From: Deferribacteres bacterium
GTDB taxonomy: Bacteria > Zhuqueibacterota > Zhuqueibacteria > Zhuqueibacterales > Geothermadaptataceae
Length of the DNA: 64,000 nt
Direction: 5' to 3'
NCBI GenBank assembly: GCA_020633655.1
Contig: JACKDF010000013.1
Coordinates: 1 to 64,000 of the forward strand
Part shown: positions 1 to 8,004 of the stretch, one piece after another
Layout of the letters: every line of letters begins with the position of its first letter
How positions within the stretch are numbered: the stretch's first letter is position 1
Program-made: the position numbers and the translations under genes
The notes under the pieces: generated by a model
The model's database searches: none
The model's input: the letters and a program-made list of their open reading frames with translations, nothing else
What the model was told of the DNA's origin: nothing

Positions 1-29
1 ATTAAAATATACACGTGCCATGCCGGGCA

Positions 30-156
30 CACACCTTTTGCTGGTGGTGATTCGCTCCGCTCATGCCAGTTTCCGGTTTTTGGGCGGTGCATAGTTTGTC
101 GGCTTTGTTGATTTTTCGTGGTGATCAACCGCTCTCACCACAGCCAGGCGTTATAT
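30..156 (+). other. attC-like hairpin region, possible integron cassette junction
   Basis: The segment ends in CCAGGCGTTAT (144-154), which resembles the GTT-containing simple site at the 3' end of attC recombination sites. The arms CTGGTGGTGA (41-50) and TCACCA-cag-CCAG (135-147) can pair with a three-base bulge, giving the long imperfect hairpin expected of a large, VCR-like attC. The left-hand RYYYAAC core is not seen, so one essential element is missing or diverged. The two genes that follow would be the cassette. This is an inference from partial signals; it could instead be an ordinary intergenic inverted repeat. Confidence 0.28.
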
Positions 157-196
157 TTTTACTCCACAAATTCACGTCTAAAGAGGGATTCTATCC

Positions 197-586
197 ATGG
201 AAAAAGTAAAAATCCTAATAGAAGGTTTTAAAGCCAAAGAATTTGCCAGAGAACTGGAAATCGGCAATGATCAAGTGCGGATGTTTTCAGAGATCAGCAT
301 AAATCGACCTGATCGGTATGGTTTTACTATTTCGCCAGAAACAGGCGCCGTAATTGTCGCTGGACTAAGCAGCCTAACGCTATTAATCAATTCCATTCTT
401 ACATTTTTGACAAATAGAAAGAATGGGACAGTCCGTATAGTCAGCTCTACTGGAAAGACAATCGAATTCCACCGGGACGCAACACCTAAAGACATAGAGA
501 TGTACTTGGAAATAGCCAAAGGAATGGAAATCGAGCATATTGTGGTTACCAAGGAGCACAAGAAACGGCCTACATCTCATCATTGA
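197..586 (+). CDS. Small one-TM protein, EACC1-like (effector-associated constant component)
   Basis: A 129-residue protein with a short polar N-terminal part (residues 1-45), one predicted membrane helix (about 48-72, GAVIVAGLSSLTLLINSIL) and a cytosolic-looking C-terminal module beginning GTVRIVSSTGKTIEF, followed by a short helix. This order (N-terminal strand region, single helix, basic linker, beta-hairpin plus helix reading T-V-R-x-x-x-x-G-K) resembles EACC1, the small constant partner of variable effectors in bacterial conflict systems described by the Aravind group. It lies 19 bp upstream of a metallopeptidase gene on the same strand, so the two are probably co-transcribed. An RBS-like AGAGGGA (181-187) precedes the ATG. 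The family assignment is by eye and could be wrong; the membrane helix is clear. Confidence 0.55.
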   Translation: MEKVKILIEGFKAKEFARELEIGNDQVRMFSEISINRPDRYGFTISPETGAVIVAGLSSLTLLINSILTFLTNRKNGTVRIVSSTGKTIEFHRDATPKDIEMYLEIAKGMEIEHIVVTKEHKKRPTSHH

Positions 587-605
587 AAATGACAGGTGAT
601 AAGTT

Positions 606-1748
606 ATGATGCTCTACATTAATATTGGCTCAGGAATAGATGCAAATGATGCTCAGAATCTTAAACGACCACCTGAAGGCAGGCGAGCCTATGCGCGAGC
701 GTTATTGCAATACTCCATAGCATTGTTTGAGGAAGGCTGCAAAAAGGCGAAATATAACCCTCTCGTTTATTTAGAGTTGCCTTCGCCACCGCTATTCAAT
801 ATTTACTACGATATATCACATTACTTTACTCCGACTCAAATGGCTGATTCAGTAAAAAACGTTTTAGGAAAGTATTCAATATCGAAGGATGAATATACTC
901 AGAATACAAATTTGCAGGATGTTTACGAATCATTCTCTGACGGAAGGATTATACCCGGGCAAATTTTCGTTAACGACCTAATAGCAGAAACACTATTATA
1001 TTTAGTCAACACTCGACGGTTTGTATTACAATATTTTGAAGATCATTATGACTCTGCCCCAGACAAAATTCCCGAGGCGGTTACCAAAGAGATAAATGGT
1101 TTGTATAAGTTCTGGGATTCCTGGAAGCCGCTTTCTAAGTTAGATTTATCAAATGTACCAGATTTCCCGATACTTAGGCCAGACTCAAAACCCGAAGACT
1201 TACTTGAATTGGTCGTTGAAAAACACGACACTTTGATTCATGTAATATATTTTATGCTTGCACATGAATATGGACATCTAATTCAAGAAACCAACAGTCA
1301 AGGTTCAAGCCTAACAGTAGAATCTGCAGAAAAGATGATTAAGAGTCTTTTTTCTGATTTGACGTCAGTCAACGATCAAGAAGCTATATCTTATTTGAAT
1401 TTGTTCAATGAAGATCAAGAAATACTTCAAAGTTGGAGGACAGAGACAGCAGCAGATATCATTGCGATTTTGTCGTTTGTATCAAAATCTGGGAAGATAA
1501 ATTCCGGCAAAGGAGAATTGGTTTTACGGGTCTATACAGTTCTTTGTCTGGTTCAATGTTTGGTTGAGACATACTTATTTTATAAGGAGGGTTCTCAATC
1601 TACACAATACCCCAGCGCCGATTTTAGGTTTTTCTTGGTATTTAGATATCTAAGTGCAATTGGTGCTCTTAAGAGCCCTAATAGCGAGACCAGCGCTCGA
1701 AATATACTTAGCACGATACATAAAATTAAAGATAGCTTACATGCATAG
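606..1748 (+). CDS. HExxH zinc metallopeptidase-like protein, putative effector
   Basis: A 380-residue protein. Residues 220-224 read HEYGH, a match to the zinc-binding HExxH motif, and about 60 residues downstream E280 lies in ETAAD, the ExxxD arrangement that supplies the third zinc ligand and helix contact in gluzincin-type peptidases such as M48. Both motifs sit in predicted helices. The N-terminal 200 residues match nothing I recognise and could be a sensing or substrate domain. There is no signal peptide, so it is probably cytosolic or tethered through its small membrane partner encoded just upstream. Codon use and base composition look more AT-rich than the metabolic genes from 3.9 kb onward, which fits acquired DNA. 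Substrate unknown. The peptidase call rests only on the motif pair. Confidence 0.6.
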   Translation: MMLYINIGSGIDANDAQNLKRPPEGRRAYARALLQYSIALFEEGCKKAKYNPLVYLELPSPPLFNIYYDISHYFTPTQMADSVKNVLGKYSISKDEYTQNTNLQDVYESFSDGRIIPGQIFVNDLIAETLLYLVNTRRFVLQYFEDHYDSAPDKIPEAVTKEINGLYKFWDSWKPLSKLDLSNVPDFPILRPDSKPEDLLELVVEKHDTLIHVIYFMLAHEYGHLIQETNSQGSSLTVESAEKMIKSLFSDLTSVNDQEAISYLNLFNEDQEILQSWRTETAADIIAILSFVSKSGKINSGKGELVLRVYTVLCLVQCLVETYLFYKEGSQSTQYPSADFRFFLVFRYLSAIGALKSPNSETSARNILSTIHKIKDSLHA

Positions 1749-1817
1749 GAGAAGTCCGTCCGTGAAGAAGGACAGAGTGCCTAAGAAGCTAATCATTCGT
1801 CGAAATCTCAACAAATA

Positions 1818-2410
1818 TAATCGAGTAGGCGGCTCCGGCCGTTAGACCGGAGTGCGCCTCTCACACCACCGTGCGTACGGATCACGTACACGGCGGTTTT
1901 GCTGCGCATAATCTTCGATTTATGAACCTACAGTCTTCCGAACTTTCAGATAGTATGATTCCAGCGACACATAGCCACGACTTTCCAAACGACCAATCGT
2001 GATCGTTGTACTCAATATCGGACTACAAGCCACAGCCCATCTTCCCATACGCGTTCTGCTCCATGCATAAGCCATCCCTTTCGGAATTCCCAAACGCATA
2101 AGATTCTTCATCTTCCTGTTTGGTTTCTTCCAATCATGCCAGATACAACCGCGCAAACGGCGGCGTATCCAAACATCAATGACTCTCAGTTTTGCATGCA
2201 TATTCGCATATTTACTTCGTATAATCTTCGATTTTGAAGTAATGCATCCAACCTTTCATCACCTGGTTCAGCTTTGCTATCCGTTCGTCAAAGGTCATCG
2301 GGGTGGTTTTACTTCGCCGAACTTCGTTTTGCGGGTGATCATTTTGTTAGCACAGCGCTCATTGATGCAACAAGCCATCCCAAGGATGGTGTTACCACGT
2401 GCCGAGATAT
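1818..2410 (-). mobile_element. Group II intron remnant, 5'-truncated, 3' end retained
   Basis: Read on the minus strand, 1900 to 1818 carries the conserved 3' structural part of a bacterial group II intron: a domain-V-like hairpin (AACCGCCGTG pairing with CACGGTGGTGTGAGAGG), then a domain-VI-like stem (CTCCGGTC/GGCCGGAG) and the terminal CCTACTCGAT. Upstream on that strand, 2390-1920, lies a decayed maturase C-terminus. The 5' exon junction, domains I-IV and the reverse-transcriptase core are missing; the next gene (ending at 2431) begins almost immediately. The element is a dead relic. It is antisense to the EACC1-like/peptidase pair and ends about 70 bp beyond the peptidase stop codon. Confidence 0.82.
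1920..2390 (-). pseudogene. Group II intron maturase/reverse transcriptase, C-terminal remnant
   Basis: The 93-codon open part (2201-1920) encodes a recognisable group II intron maturase (GIIM, domain X) ending: WIRRRLRGCIWHDWKKP, LMRLGIPKGMAYAW, GRWAVACSPILSTTIT. Immediately upstream on the same strand, but in another frame, 2310-2225 encodes FDERIAKLNQVMKGWMHYFK, the segment that normally precedes it; a frameshift and an in-frame stop near 2215 separate them. A further frame change near 2305-2315 separates a less certain upstream piece. The catalytic RT domain (YxDD) is absent. No function is expected. Confidence 0.85.
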
Positions 2411-2430
2411 GCAAGAAAAAATATGAACTG

Positions 2431-3804
2431 CTACCAATCAATCTTCAATTCCTTTTTGATCCTTTTCACCGGAACCGGGATCTGCATCTTATCATCTTTT
2501 TTCTCAGCCATATTTTCCAGACTTTTTAACCAATCAACAAGCAGTGGATAGGCAACAGCATCATGCCGGGCTTCGCGGGGAGTGAGGTTATTTAAGGCAG
2601 GTATACTTTCATCAAGCAAACCGAGATAGTATTTCTCGCCAACCGATTTGAGTACTTTCGGATCAATTTGGTCAGGCAGATTGGCTTCTTCCGGCTCTTC
2701 TGCGTTTTTTCTATCGCGCTTGAAATCCATTTTCAGTTTGACAATGCGTTTAAATTTGACCGAATCACCGAAAATATGCTCAAAATGGTTTTTGGCAAAT
2801 TCCGCCAAATCGAGGGAGCGTGTTTCAAGTCGGCAGAGATAGGGTTCCACAAATAACGTCCCTATCGCTTCTATTCCAAGCGAATTTCCTTTATTGTCAA
2901 GTTGAGAAGTGGAGAGAATAAGTCCATCCGCAACCTCTCCCGTTTGTATTGGTTCGAGCTCTTTTTCAATACCGCATGAAAGCCAGTCAAATTGGTGGCG
3001 GATCGTTTCCCGGTTTTTCTTTTTCCCGTTTATTCTTTTTGATTCAATAAAATTAAATTCCTCCTGATCATCAATCTTCGCAAGTAAAGATTGGATATCA
3101 TTAACCTGAAAGTGGACCTCGCAAAGTTGCAAAATGCCATATTTTGTATAAAATTTCCTGTTCTCTCCTCGCCTGGCGATTTCCCGTTCAATCTGAAAGA
3201 AAATATCCCAGTGCGTTTTTGCGAAATCCGCATAATCAAATTCTAAAGAATCCATTCTTCTTTCTGAGCGCGCTTCTTCAATTCGCTCCACTATGAATTC
3301 CTTCTCTTGCCGTTGAAACAATTTTGCAGTACCGGTTGCATGATACTCCCCACGATAAAAGTAGCACCGCATCAGCATGATATCCCATTTCACGAGGCTT
3401 CTTGAGGTTGAAATATCGTTCAAAAAACCTGCATTTGAGCCGCAAAGCGACTTGATGTAACTCCCTTTGCCAGGCACCACTTTTTGAATTTCATAAAAAT
3501 CAAGATGCGATTCGGACTGCGCCCGCATTTCATCAAGTTCCTCTTCCGTGAATGCATTAGCACGATTTTTTATCACCCAGCTTATAAACCGATCATTTAG
3601 GTTGCCATGATAATAATCTATAAAAAGGATGTCGTAGAGCCGTGTCAAATCCTGCTGAATGGCTGCTTCCGTTTCATTCCGTAGGCGCTGCTTAAATTTG
3701 AACTCTGATTCCTGAAAAATTTTCCTGATTACAGTAGGAATGCTACGAGCGAGTTTTGGATTTTCATCGAAAATTTCTGACACTTTGGATTCAAATGTGG
3801 CCAT
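2431..3804 (-). CDS. Conserved hypothetical protein with IPAL..TPREA C-terminal motif
   Basis: A 457-residue, highly charged, helix-rich protein without signal peptide or membrane segment. Near the C-terminus it has IPALNNLTPREARHD, matching the W/L-D-x-x-I-PALxGxTPREA motif that ends many SEC-C-type and MbcA/ParS-like proteins, but no zinc-binding SEC-C cluster is present. The middle contains a region rich in aromatic residues and acidic pairs, which I cannot assign. A strong ribosome site (GGAAGGAAG) precedes the ATG at 3804. It is transcribed divergently from the molybdenum hydroxylase gene, with only about 100 bp between the start codons. Its stop codon lies close to the truncated intron, so it is the first gene past the accessory segment. 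Function unknown. Confidence 0.7.
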   Translation of the reverse strand: MATFESKVSEIFDENPKLARSIPTVIRKIFQESEFKFKQRLRNETEAAIQQDLTRLYDILFIDYYHGNLNDRFISWVIKNRANAFTEEELDEMRAQSESHLDFYEIQKVVPGKGSYIKSLCGSNAGFLNDISTSRSLVKWDIMLMRCYFYRGEYHATGTAKLFQRQEKEFIVERIEEARSERRMDSLEFDYADFAKTHWDIFFQIEREIARRGENRKFYTKYGILQLCEVHFQVNDIQSLLAKIDDQEEFNFIESKRINGKKKNRETIRHQFDWLSCGIEKELEPIQTGEVADGLILSTSQLDNKGNSLGIEAIGTLFVEPYLCRLETRSLDLAEFAKNHFEHIFGDSVKFKRIVKLKMDFKRDRKNAEEPEEANLPDQIDPKVLKSVGEKYYLGLLDESIPALNNLTPREARHDAVAYPLLVDWLKSLENMAEKKDDKMQIPVPVKRIKKELKIDW

Positions 3805-3900
3805 TTAAAAACTTCCTTCCAATTTTATCTTTGCGAAAGATAAAAATTCTTATTATGAATTCAACAGAATATGTTTGCATAAATAAAGAGAGAATTTCCC

Positions 3901-6450
3901 ATGCACTTTACCCTCAATGGACAAAAAAAAGAGTACAACGGCCCGGCTGATCTTACATTGTTAAAGTATCTGCGTGAGCACGAAAAAATAACCTCCCTGA
4001 AAAACGGCTGTTCGCCGCAAGCCTCGTGCGGTTGCTGCACCATCGAGTTCAATGGCAAAGCCACCCTCGCCTGTGCCATCAAAATGGAAAAGGTCGCAGA
4101 GGGTGAAATCGTTACTATCGAAGGTTTGGCCCAGCGCACCAAGGATGCATTAGCAGACGCTTTTGTTGCAGCGGGCGGGGTGCAGTGCGGATTTTGTACA
4201 CCGGGATTTCTCATGCGTGGGAAGGCGATTATCGATGCCAATCCACAACCGGATAGACAGGAAATCCGCAAAGCACTGACCCCTAATCTGTGCCGCTGCA
4301 CCGGATACAAAAAAATAGAAGACGCTATTCTTATGGCTGCAGAAGCGCTAAGGCAAAACCAACCTGTTGCTGCTTTGGTCTCCGCCGGTGGCATTGGTGA
4401 GCGTGAACCGAAATACGATGCCCGCAAGCTGGCACTGGGTCAACGACCTTTTGTTTCGGACATGTCCTTCGAAGGCATGCTGCACGGTGCACTGAAATTC
4501 AGCGACCACCCACGTGCGAAAGTTATTTCCCTCAATACAGAAAAGGCAAAGGCACTTCCGGGAGTACAGCGCATTTTTACTGCCGGTGATATCCCCGGCG
4601 ATCGTTACACCGGGCTCATCGTTCCCGACTGGCCGGTGATGGTGGACGTCGGTGAAGAAACGCGATACATTGGTGATGTGCTTGCTTGTGTTGTGGCAGA
4701 AAATGAAGACATCGCCAGAGAAGCGGTCGAACTAATTGAAGTGCAATATGAAATTCTGGAACCTGTCACCGATCCCCACTTCGCCCTCTCGGAAAAAGCC
4801 CCGGCACTCCATCCCAAAGGCAACCTGCTTTCCCGCACGGCGATCAAGCGCGGTGATGTCGAAAAAGCACTGCGGGAAGCAGCTTACATTTCCCAAGGAA
4901 CCTACAATACCCAACGGATCGAACACGCTTTTATGGAACCGGAGTGCTGCATCGCTTTGCCGCAAAACGGCCAGTTGCAGGTGTATTCCCAGGGGCAGGG
5001 TATTTACGAAGACCGGAAGGCACTGGCGAAAATTTTAAGTCAAATAGAAGAAGACGTCCTGGTTACACTTGTACCCAATGGTGGCGGATTCGGTGGCAAA
5101 GAAGATTTAACCGTGCAGGGACACGCAGCACTTGCCGCTCTGCTCCTGCAGAAACCGGTAAAAATCGAACTCACCCGCGATGAGAGCATTCGCATGCACC
5201 CGAAGCGCCATCCCATTGAAATGGATTACACGGTGGCCTGCGATAAAAACGGCAAACTGACAGCGCTCAAGGCGGACATCATTGGCGATACTGGTGCCTA
5301 TGCCTCTGTCGGCATGAAAGTGCTGGAACGGGCAGCGGGACACGCCACCGGTGCTTACCATATTCCGGCGGTGGATATTGATAGCAAAGCGGTTTACACC
5401 AACAATTTGCCCTGCGGCGCCATGCGTGGTTTTGGTGTGAATCAGGTGACATTTGCTCTTGAAAGCTGTATCGACGATCTCTGCGAACAAGGTGGTTTCG
5501 AACGCTGGCAATTCCGCTACGATAACGCGCTGCAGGAAGGCCACTCGACCTCCACCGGTCAAATTATTACTGGTGGCTGTGGTGCGCGAGATACTTTAAT
5601 GGCAGTGAAAGAGAAATTCCAGAATGCCAAATATGCCGGCATCGCCTGCGGCCTGAAAAACACCGGCATCGGCAACGGCATGCCCGACGAAAGCACGGTG
5701 AAAATCGAAATCAAATCGGCGGATCACATCATCCTGCACCACGGCTGGACGGAGATGGGCCAGGGTGTGCATACCATGGCAATCCAGTTTTTGCATCAGG
5801 TCACCGGCATTCCGACGAACATCGTCGAGGTGCGGGTTGAAACAAAAGCTGGCGCTGAAGCCGGCATGACCACGGCTTCCCGGGCAACTTCGCTCATCGG
5901 CAATGCTGTCATCGATGCGGCGGAAAAATTGAAAAACGATCTTGAAAAGCATGCTTTGTCCGAGCTTGTGGGCAAAACATACACGGGCCATTGGATCTGC
6001 GACTGGACGACTAAACCCGGCGCCGACGTCGATGAAATCATCACCCATTATTCCTACAGCTACGCCACACAGGTCGTTATTCTCGATGACAACGGGCAAA
6101 TCGAAAAAATTATTGCAGCCCATGATGCCGGGAAAATCATTAATCCCAATCTATTCGAAGGCCAAATCCAGGGTGCTGTGCACATGGGACTGGGTTACGC
6201 GCTCACCGAAGATTTGGAAATGGAAAATGGTGTGCCGAAAAGCACACGCCTGCGCAAATGCGGTGTTTTGCGTGCCAAAGAAACACCGGAAATCGAGGTT
6301 ATCGGTGTGGAAGTGCACGACCCGCACGGGCCGTTCGGTGCCAAAGGCGTCGGTGAAATCGGGCTGGTTCCGACCGCTGCCGCGGCGGCAAATGCGTTTT
6401 ATCAGTTTGATGGGGTGAGGCGGACGAGGTTGCCGTTGAAGAGAAAGTAA
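3901..6450 (+). CDS. xdh: Selenium-dependent-type molybdenum hydroxylase (xanthine dehydrogenase family), fused 2Fe-2S and molybdopterin domains
   Basis: An 849-residue protein. Residues 1-75 form a plant-type 2Fe-2S ferredoxin domain (C37, C43, C46, C58) and residues 76-150 the second 2Fe-2S domain (C96, C99, C131, C133 in QCGFC and CRCTG). From about 165 to the end lie the aldehyde-oxidase/xanthine-dehydrogenase a/b hammerhead and molybdopterin-binding domains, including GGGFGGKE, PCGAMRGFG and the C-terminal GAKGVGEIG with the catalytic Glu. The FAD domain of classical xanthine dehydrogenase is absent. This length and architecture fit the selenium-dependent molybdenum hydroxylase family (TIGR03311-like), which hydroxylates purines or related heterocycles. 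It heads a cluster containing ygeY, ygeW and an xdhC-like gene. The substrate (xanthine, hypoxanthine or another purine) is inferred from context. Confidence 0.88.
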   Translation: MHFTLNGQKKEYNGPADLTLLKYLREHEKITSLKNGCSPQASCGCCTIEFNGKATLACAIKMEKVAEGEIVTIEGLAQRTKDALADAFVAAGGVQCGFCTPGFLMRGKAIIDANPQPDRQEIRKALTPNLCRCTGYKKIEDAILMAAEALRQNQPVAALVSAGGIGEREPKYDARKLALGQRPFVSDMSFEGMLHGALKFSDHPRAKVISLNTEKAKALPGVQRIFTAGDIPGDRYTGLIVPDWPVMVDVGEETRYIGDVLACVVAENEDIAREAVELIEVQYEILEPVTDPHFALSEKAPALHPKGNLLSRTAIKRGDVEKALREAAYISQGTYNTQRIEHAFMEPECCIALPQNGQLQVYSQGQGIYEDRKALAKILSQIEEDVLVTLVPNGGGFGGKEDLTVQGHAALAALLLQKPVKIELTRDESIRMHPKRHPIEMDYTVACDKNGKLTALKADIIGDTGAYASVGMKVLERAAGHATGAYHIPAVDIDSKAVYTNNLPCGAMRGFGVNQVTFALESCIDDLCEQGGFERWQFRYDNALQEGHSTSTGQIITGGCGARDTLMAVKEKFQNAKYAGIACGLKNTGIGNGMPDESTVKIEIKSADHIILHHGWTEMGQGVHTMAIQFLHQVTGIPTNIVEVRVETKAGAEAGMTTASRATSLIGNAVIDAAEKLKNDLEKHALSELVGKTYTGHWICDWTTKPGADVDEIITHYSYSYATQVVILDDNGQIEKIIAAHDAGKIINPNLFEGQIQGAVHMGLGYALTEDLEMENGVPKSTRLRKCGVLRAKETPEIEVIGVEVHDPHGPFGAKGVGEIGLVPTAAAAANAFYQFDGVRRTRLPLKRK

Positions 6451-6525
6451 AACGTCTCAAACTTTGAATATGCCTTTTTAATTTTAACAAAAAGAAGCAA
6501 TAACTCAATTTATTGGAAAATTTTA

Positions 6526-7770
6526 ATGCCCAACATCACCTCCCTCAAATGCACAACCTGCAACAAAGAATACCAGCCAAGAGACATCGACTACACCTGT
6601 CCAATCTGCGGGCCCATGCGCGGCACACTGGAAGTGTTGTACGATTACGACCGTATTGCAAAAGAACTGACACGGTCCAGTTTGCAAAAAAACCAGAATT
6701 TCACCCACTGGCGCTATTTGCCGCTGCTGCCAATTGTGGAAGAAAAATACATTCAACCTTTGTCCTTGGGCTGGACACCGATTTACAACAATCAGGCTTT
6801 GGCTGACCGATTGGGTATCCAAAACCTGTGGATTAAAGACGACGGCCGTAATCCATCCGCTTCGTATAAAGACCGCGCCAGCTCTGTTGCAGTAGTGAAA
6901 GCATTGGAAAAACAGGTTCCGACGATCACCGCGGCCTCTACCGGCAATGCAGCATCCTCCCTTGCGGCCTTCACCGCAGTGGCCGGTTTACCAACGGTAA
7001 TTTTCGTGCCCCACAATGCGCCAAAGGCAAAAATCACCCAACTCTTGCTCTTCGGCGCCAAAGTTCTGCGTGTGCAAGGCAGCTACGACGACGCTTTCGA
7101 TCTCTGTTGCACCGCTGCTGAAAAATGGGGTTGGTACAATCGCAGCACGGCCATCAATCCGTATCTCGGCGAAGGAAAAAAAACCGGTGCCTTCGAAATA
7201 TGCGAGCAACTTAATTGGCAGGTGCCCGACTACGTATTTGTCGCTGTCGGCGATGGCTGCATCTACCAGAGTTTGTGGAAAGGATTTAAAGAATTTCACC
7301 GAATCGGGCTCATCGAGCGATTACCGAAACTCATCGGTGTGCAGGCGGAAGGCGCTTCGCCGCTGGTGCAGGCTTTTGCTGCGGGCACAGACACCGCTGA
7401 ACCGATACAAACGAAGACCTTCGCGGATAGTATTTCCGTCGGTGTACCACGAGATCAAGTCAAAGCATTAAAAGCCGTTCGCGAATCGAAAGGACAATTT
7501 ATTGCTGTGAGTGATGACGAAATCAAAAAAGCCATCGCTTTGCTCGCTGGCAAAGCCGGTGTTTTAGCCGAACCCGCCGGTGCGACGGGCATGGCAGGTT
7601 TGATGAAAATGGCACAGAATTCTGAAATCAAACCGGATGAAAATGCTGTGGTTTTTGTGACGGGAAACGGCTTGAAGGATATTGACGGGGTGATGCAGGC
7701 GAGTGAACAACAGTCGGTTTTGGTGGACAATGATATCGCTGATGTAGCAGTGAAGTTGAAATTGGTTTGA
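6526..7770 (+). CDS. thrC: Threonine synthase (PLP-dependent)
   Basis: A 414-residue fold-type II PLP enzyme. The N-terminus carries a zinc-ribbon-like C9-x2-C12 ... C25-x2-C28 motif (LKCTTC, TCPICG), common in one class of threonine synthases. K115 in SASYKDRASS is the expected Schiff-base lysine; GNAASSLAAFTA and VTGNGLKD are typical cofactor contacts. The reaction is O-phospho-L-homoserine to L-threonine plus phosphate. It sits 75 bp after the hydroxylase gene and on the same strand. In other anaerobes PLP lyases such as diaminopropionate ammonia-lyase sit in this position, so a catabolic role on a purine-derived amino acid is possible, but the sequence itself looks like threonine synthase. 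Confidence 0.85.
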   Translation: MPNITSLKCTTCNKEYQPRDIDYTCPICGPMRGTLEVLYDYDRIAKELTRSSLQKNQNFTHWRYLPLLPIVEEKYIQPLSLGWTPIYNNQALADRLGIQNLWIKDDGRNPSASYKDRASSVAVVKALEKQVPTITAASTGNAASSLAAFTAVAGLPTVIFVPHNAPKAKITQLLLFGAKVLRVQGSYDDAFDLCCTAAEKWGWYNRSTAINPYLGEGKKTGAFEICEQLNWQVPDYVFVAVGDGCIYQSLWKGFKEFHRIGLIERLPKLIGVQAEGASPLVQAFAAGTDTAEPIQTKTFADSISVGVPRDQVKALKAVRESKGQFIAVSDDEIKKAIALLAGKAGVLAEPAGATGMAGLMKMAQNSEIKPDENAVVFVTGNGLKDIDGVMQASEQQSVLVDNDIADVAVKLKLV

Positions 7771-7808
7771 ATTTGAGTATATTGCACGAAGTTATGCCAT
7801 ATAATGTC

Positions 7809-7840
7809 ATGCCGGTTTGCGATTTTTGCAATACCGGCAT
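7809..7840. repeat. REP-like hairpin (ATGCCGGT...ACCGGCAT)
   Basis: The 32-nt sequence folds into a hairpin with outer arms ATGCCGGT/ACCGGCAT and inner TTGC/GCAA. A related hairpin follows at 7899-7935. It lies just past the threonine synthase stop and may also slow transcription, though no T-run follows. Confidence 0.65.
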
Positions 7841-7898
7841 CTCATTGATTAACCACGGAATGTATGTTCTGAATTTTATTCGCAGGTGTTTAAGGGGG

Positions 7899-7935
7899 AT
7901 TCCGGTCTTTTGCTGAGAAGCGCAAAAACCGGAAT
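7899..7935. repeat. REP-like hairpin (ATTCCGGT...ACCGGAAT)
   Basis: Arms ATTCCGGT and ACCGGAAT enclose CTTTTGC/GCGCAAAA, with GAC following, the same layout as the hairpin at 7809-7840. Similar CCGGA-centred sequences occur near 39736-39840, so this looks like a dispersed extragenic palindrome family. Confidence 0.65.
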
Positions 7936-8004
7936 GACTTGCCTGGAATTGAACGAATACAGGTATATAAAATCGGATAATTTCACCAACGGAGGAAGAA
8001 TACT

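Noticed and set aside
2179..2529. A 116-codon plus-strand frame across the intron relic
   Set aside because: It is antisense to the maturase remnant and runs into the end of the minus-strand gene at 2431; no family features.
5596..6123. A 175-codon minus-strand frame opposite the molybdenum hydroxylase
   Set aside because: It lies within a fully conserved coding region on the other strand and has no signature or ribosome site.
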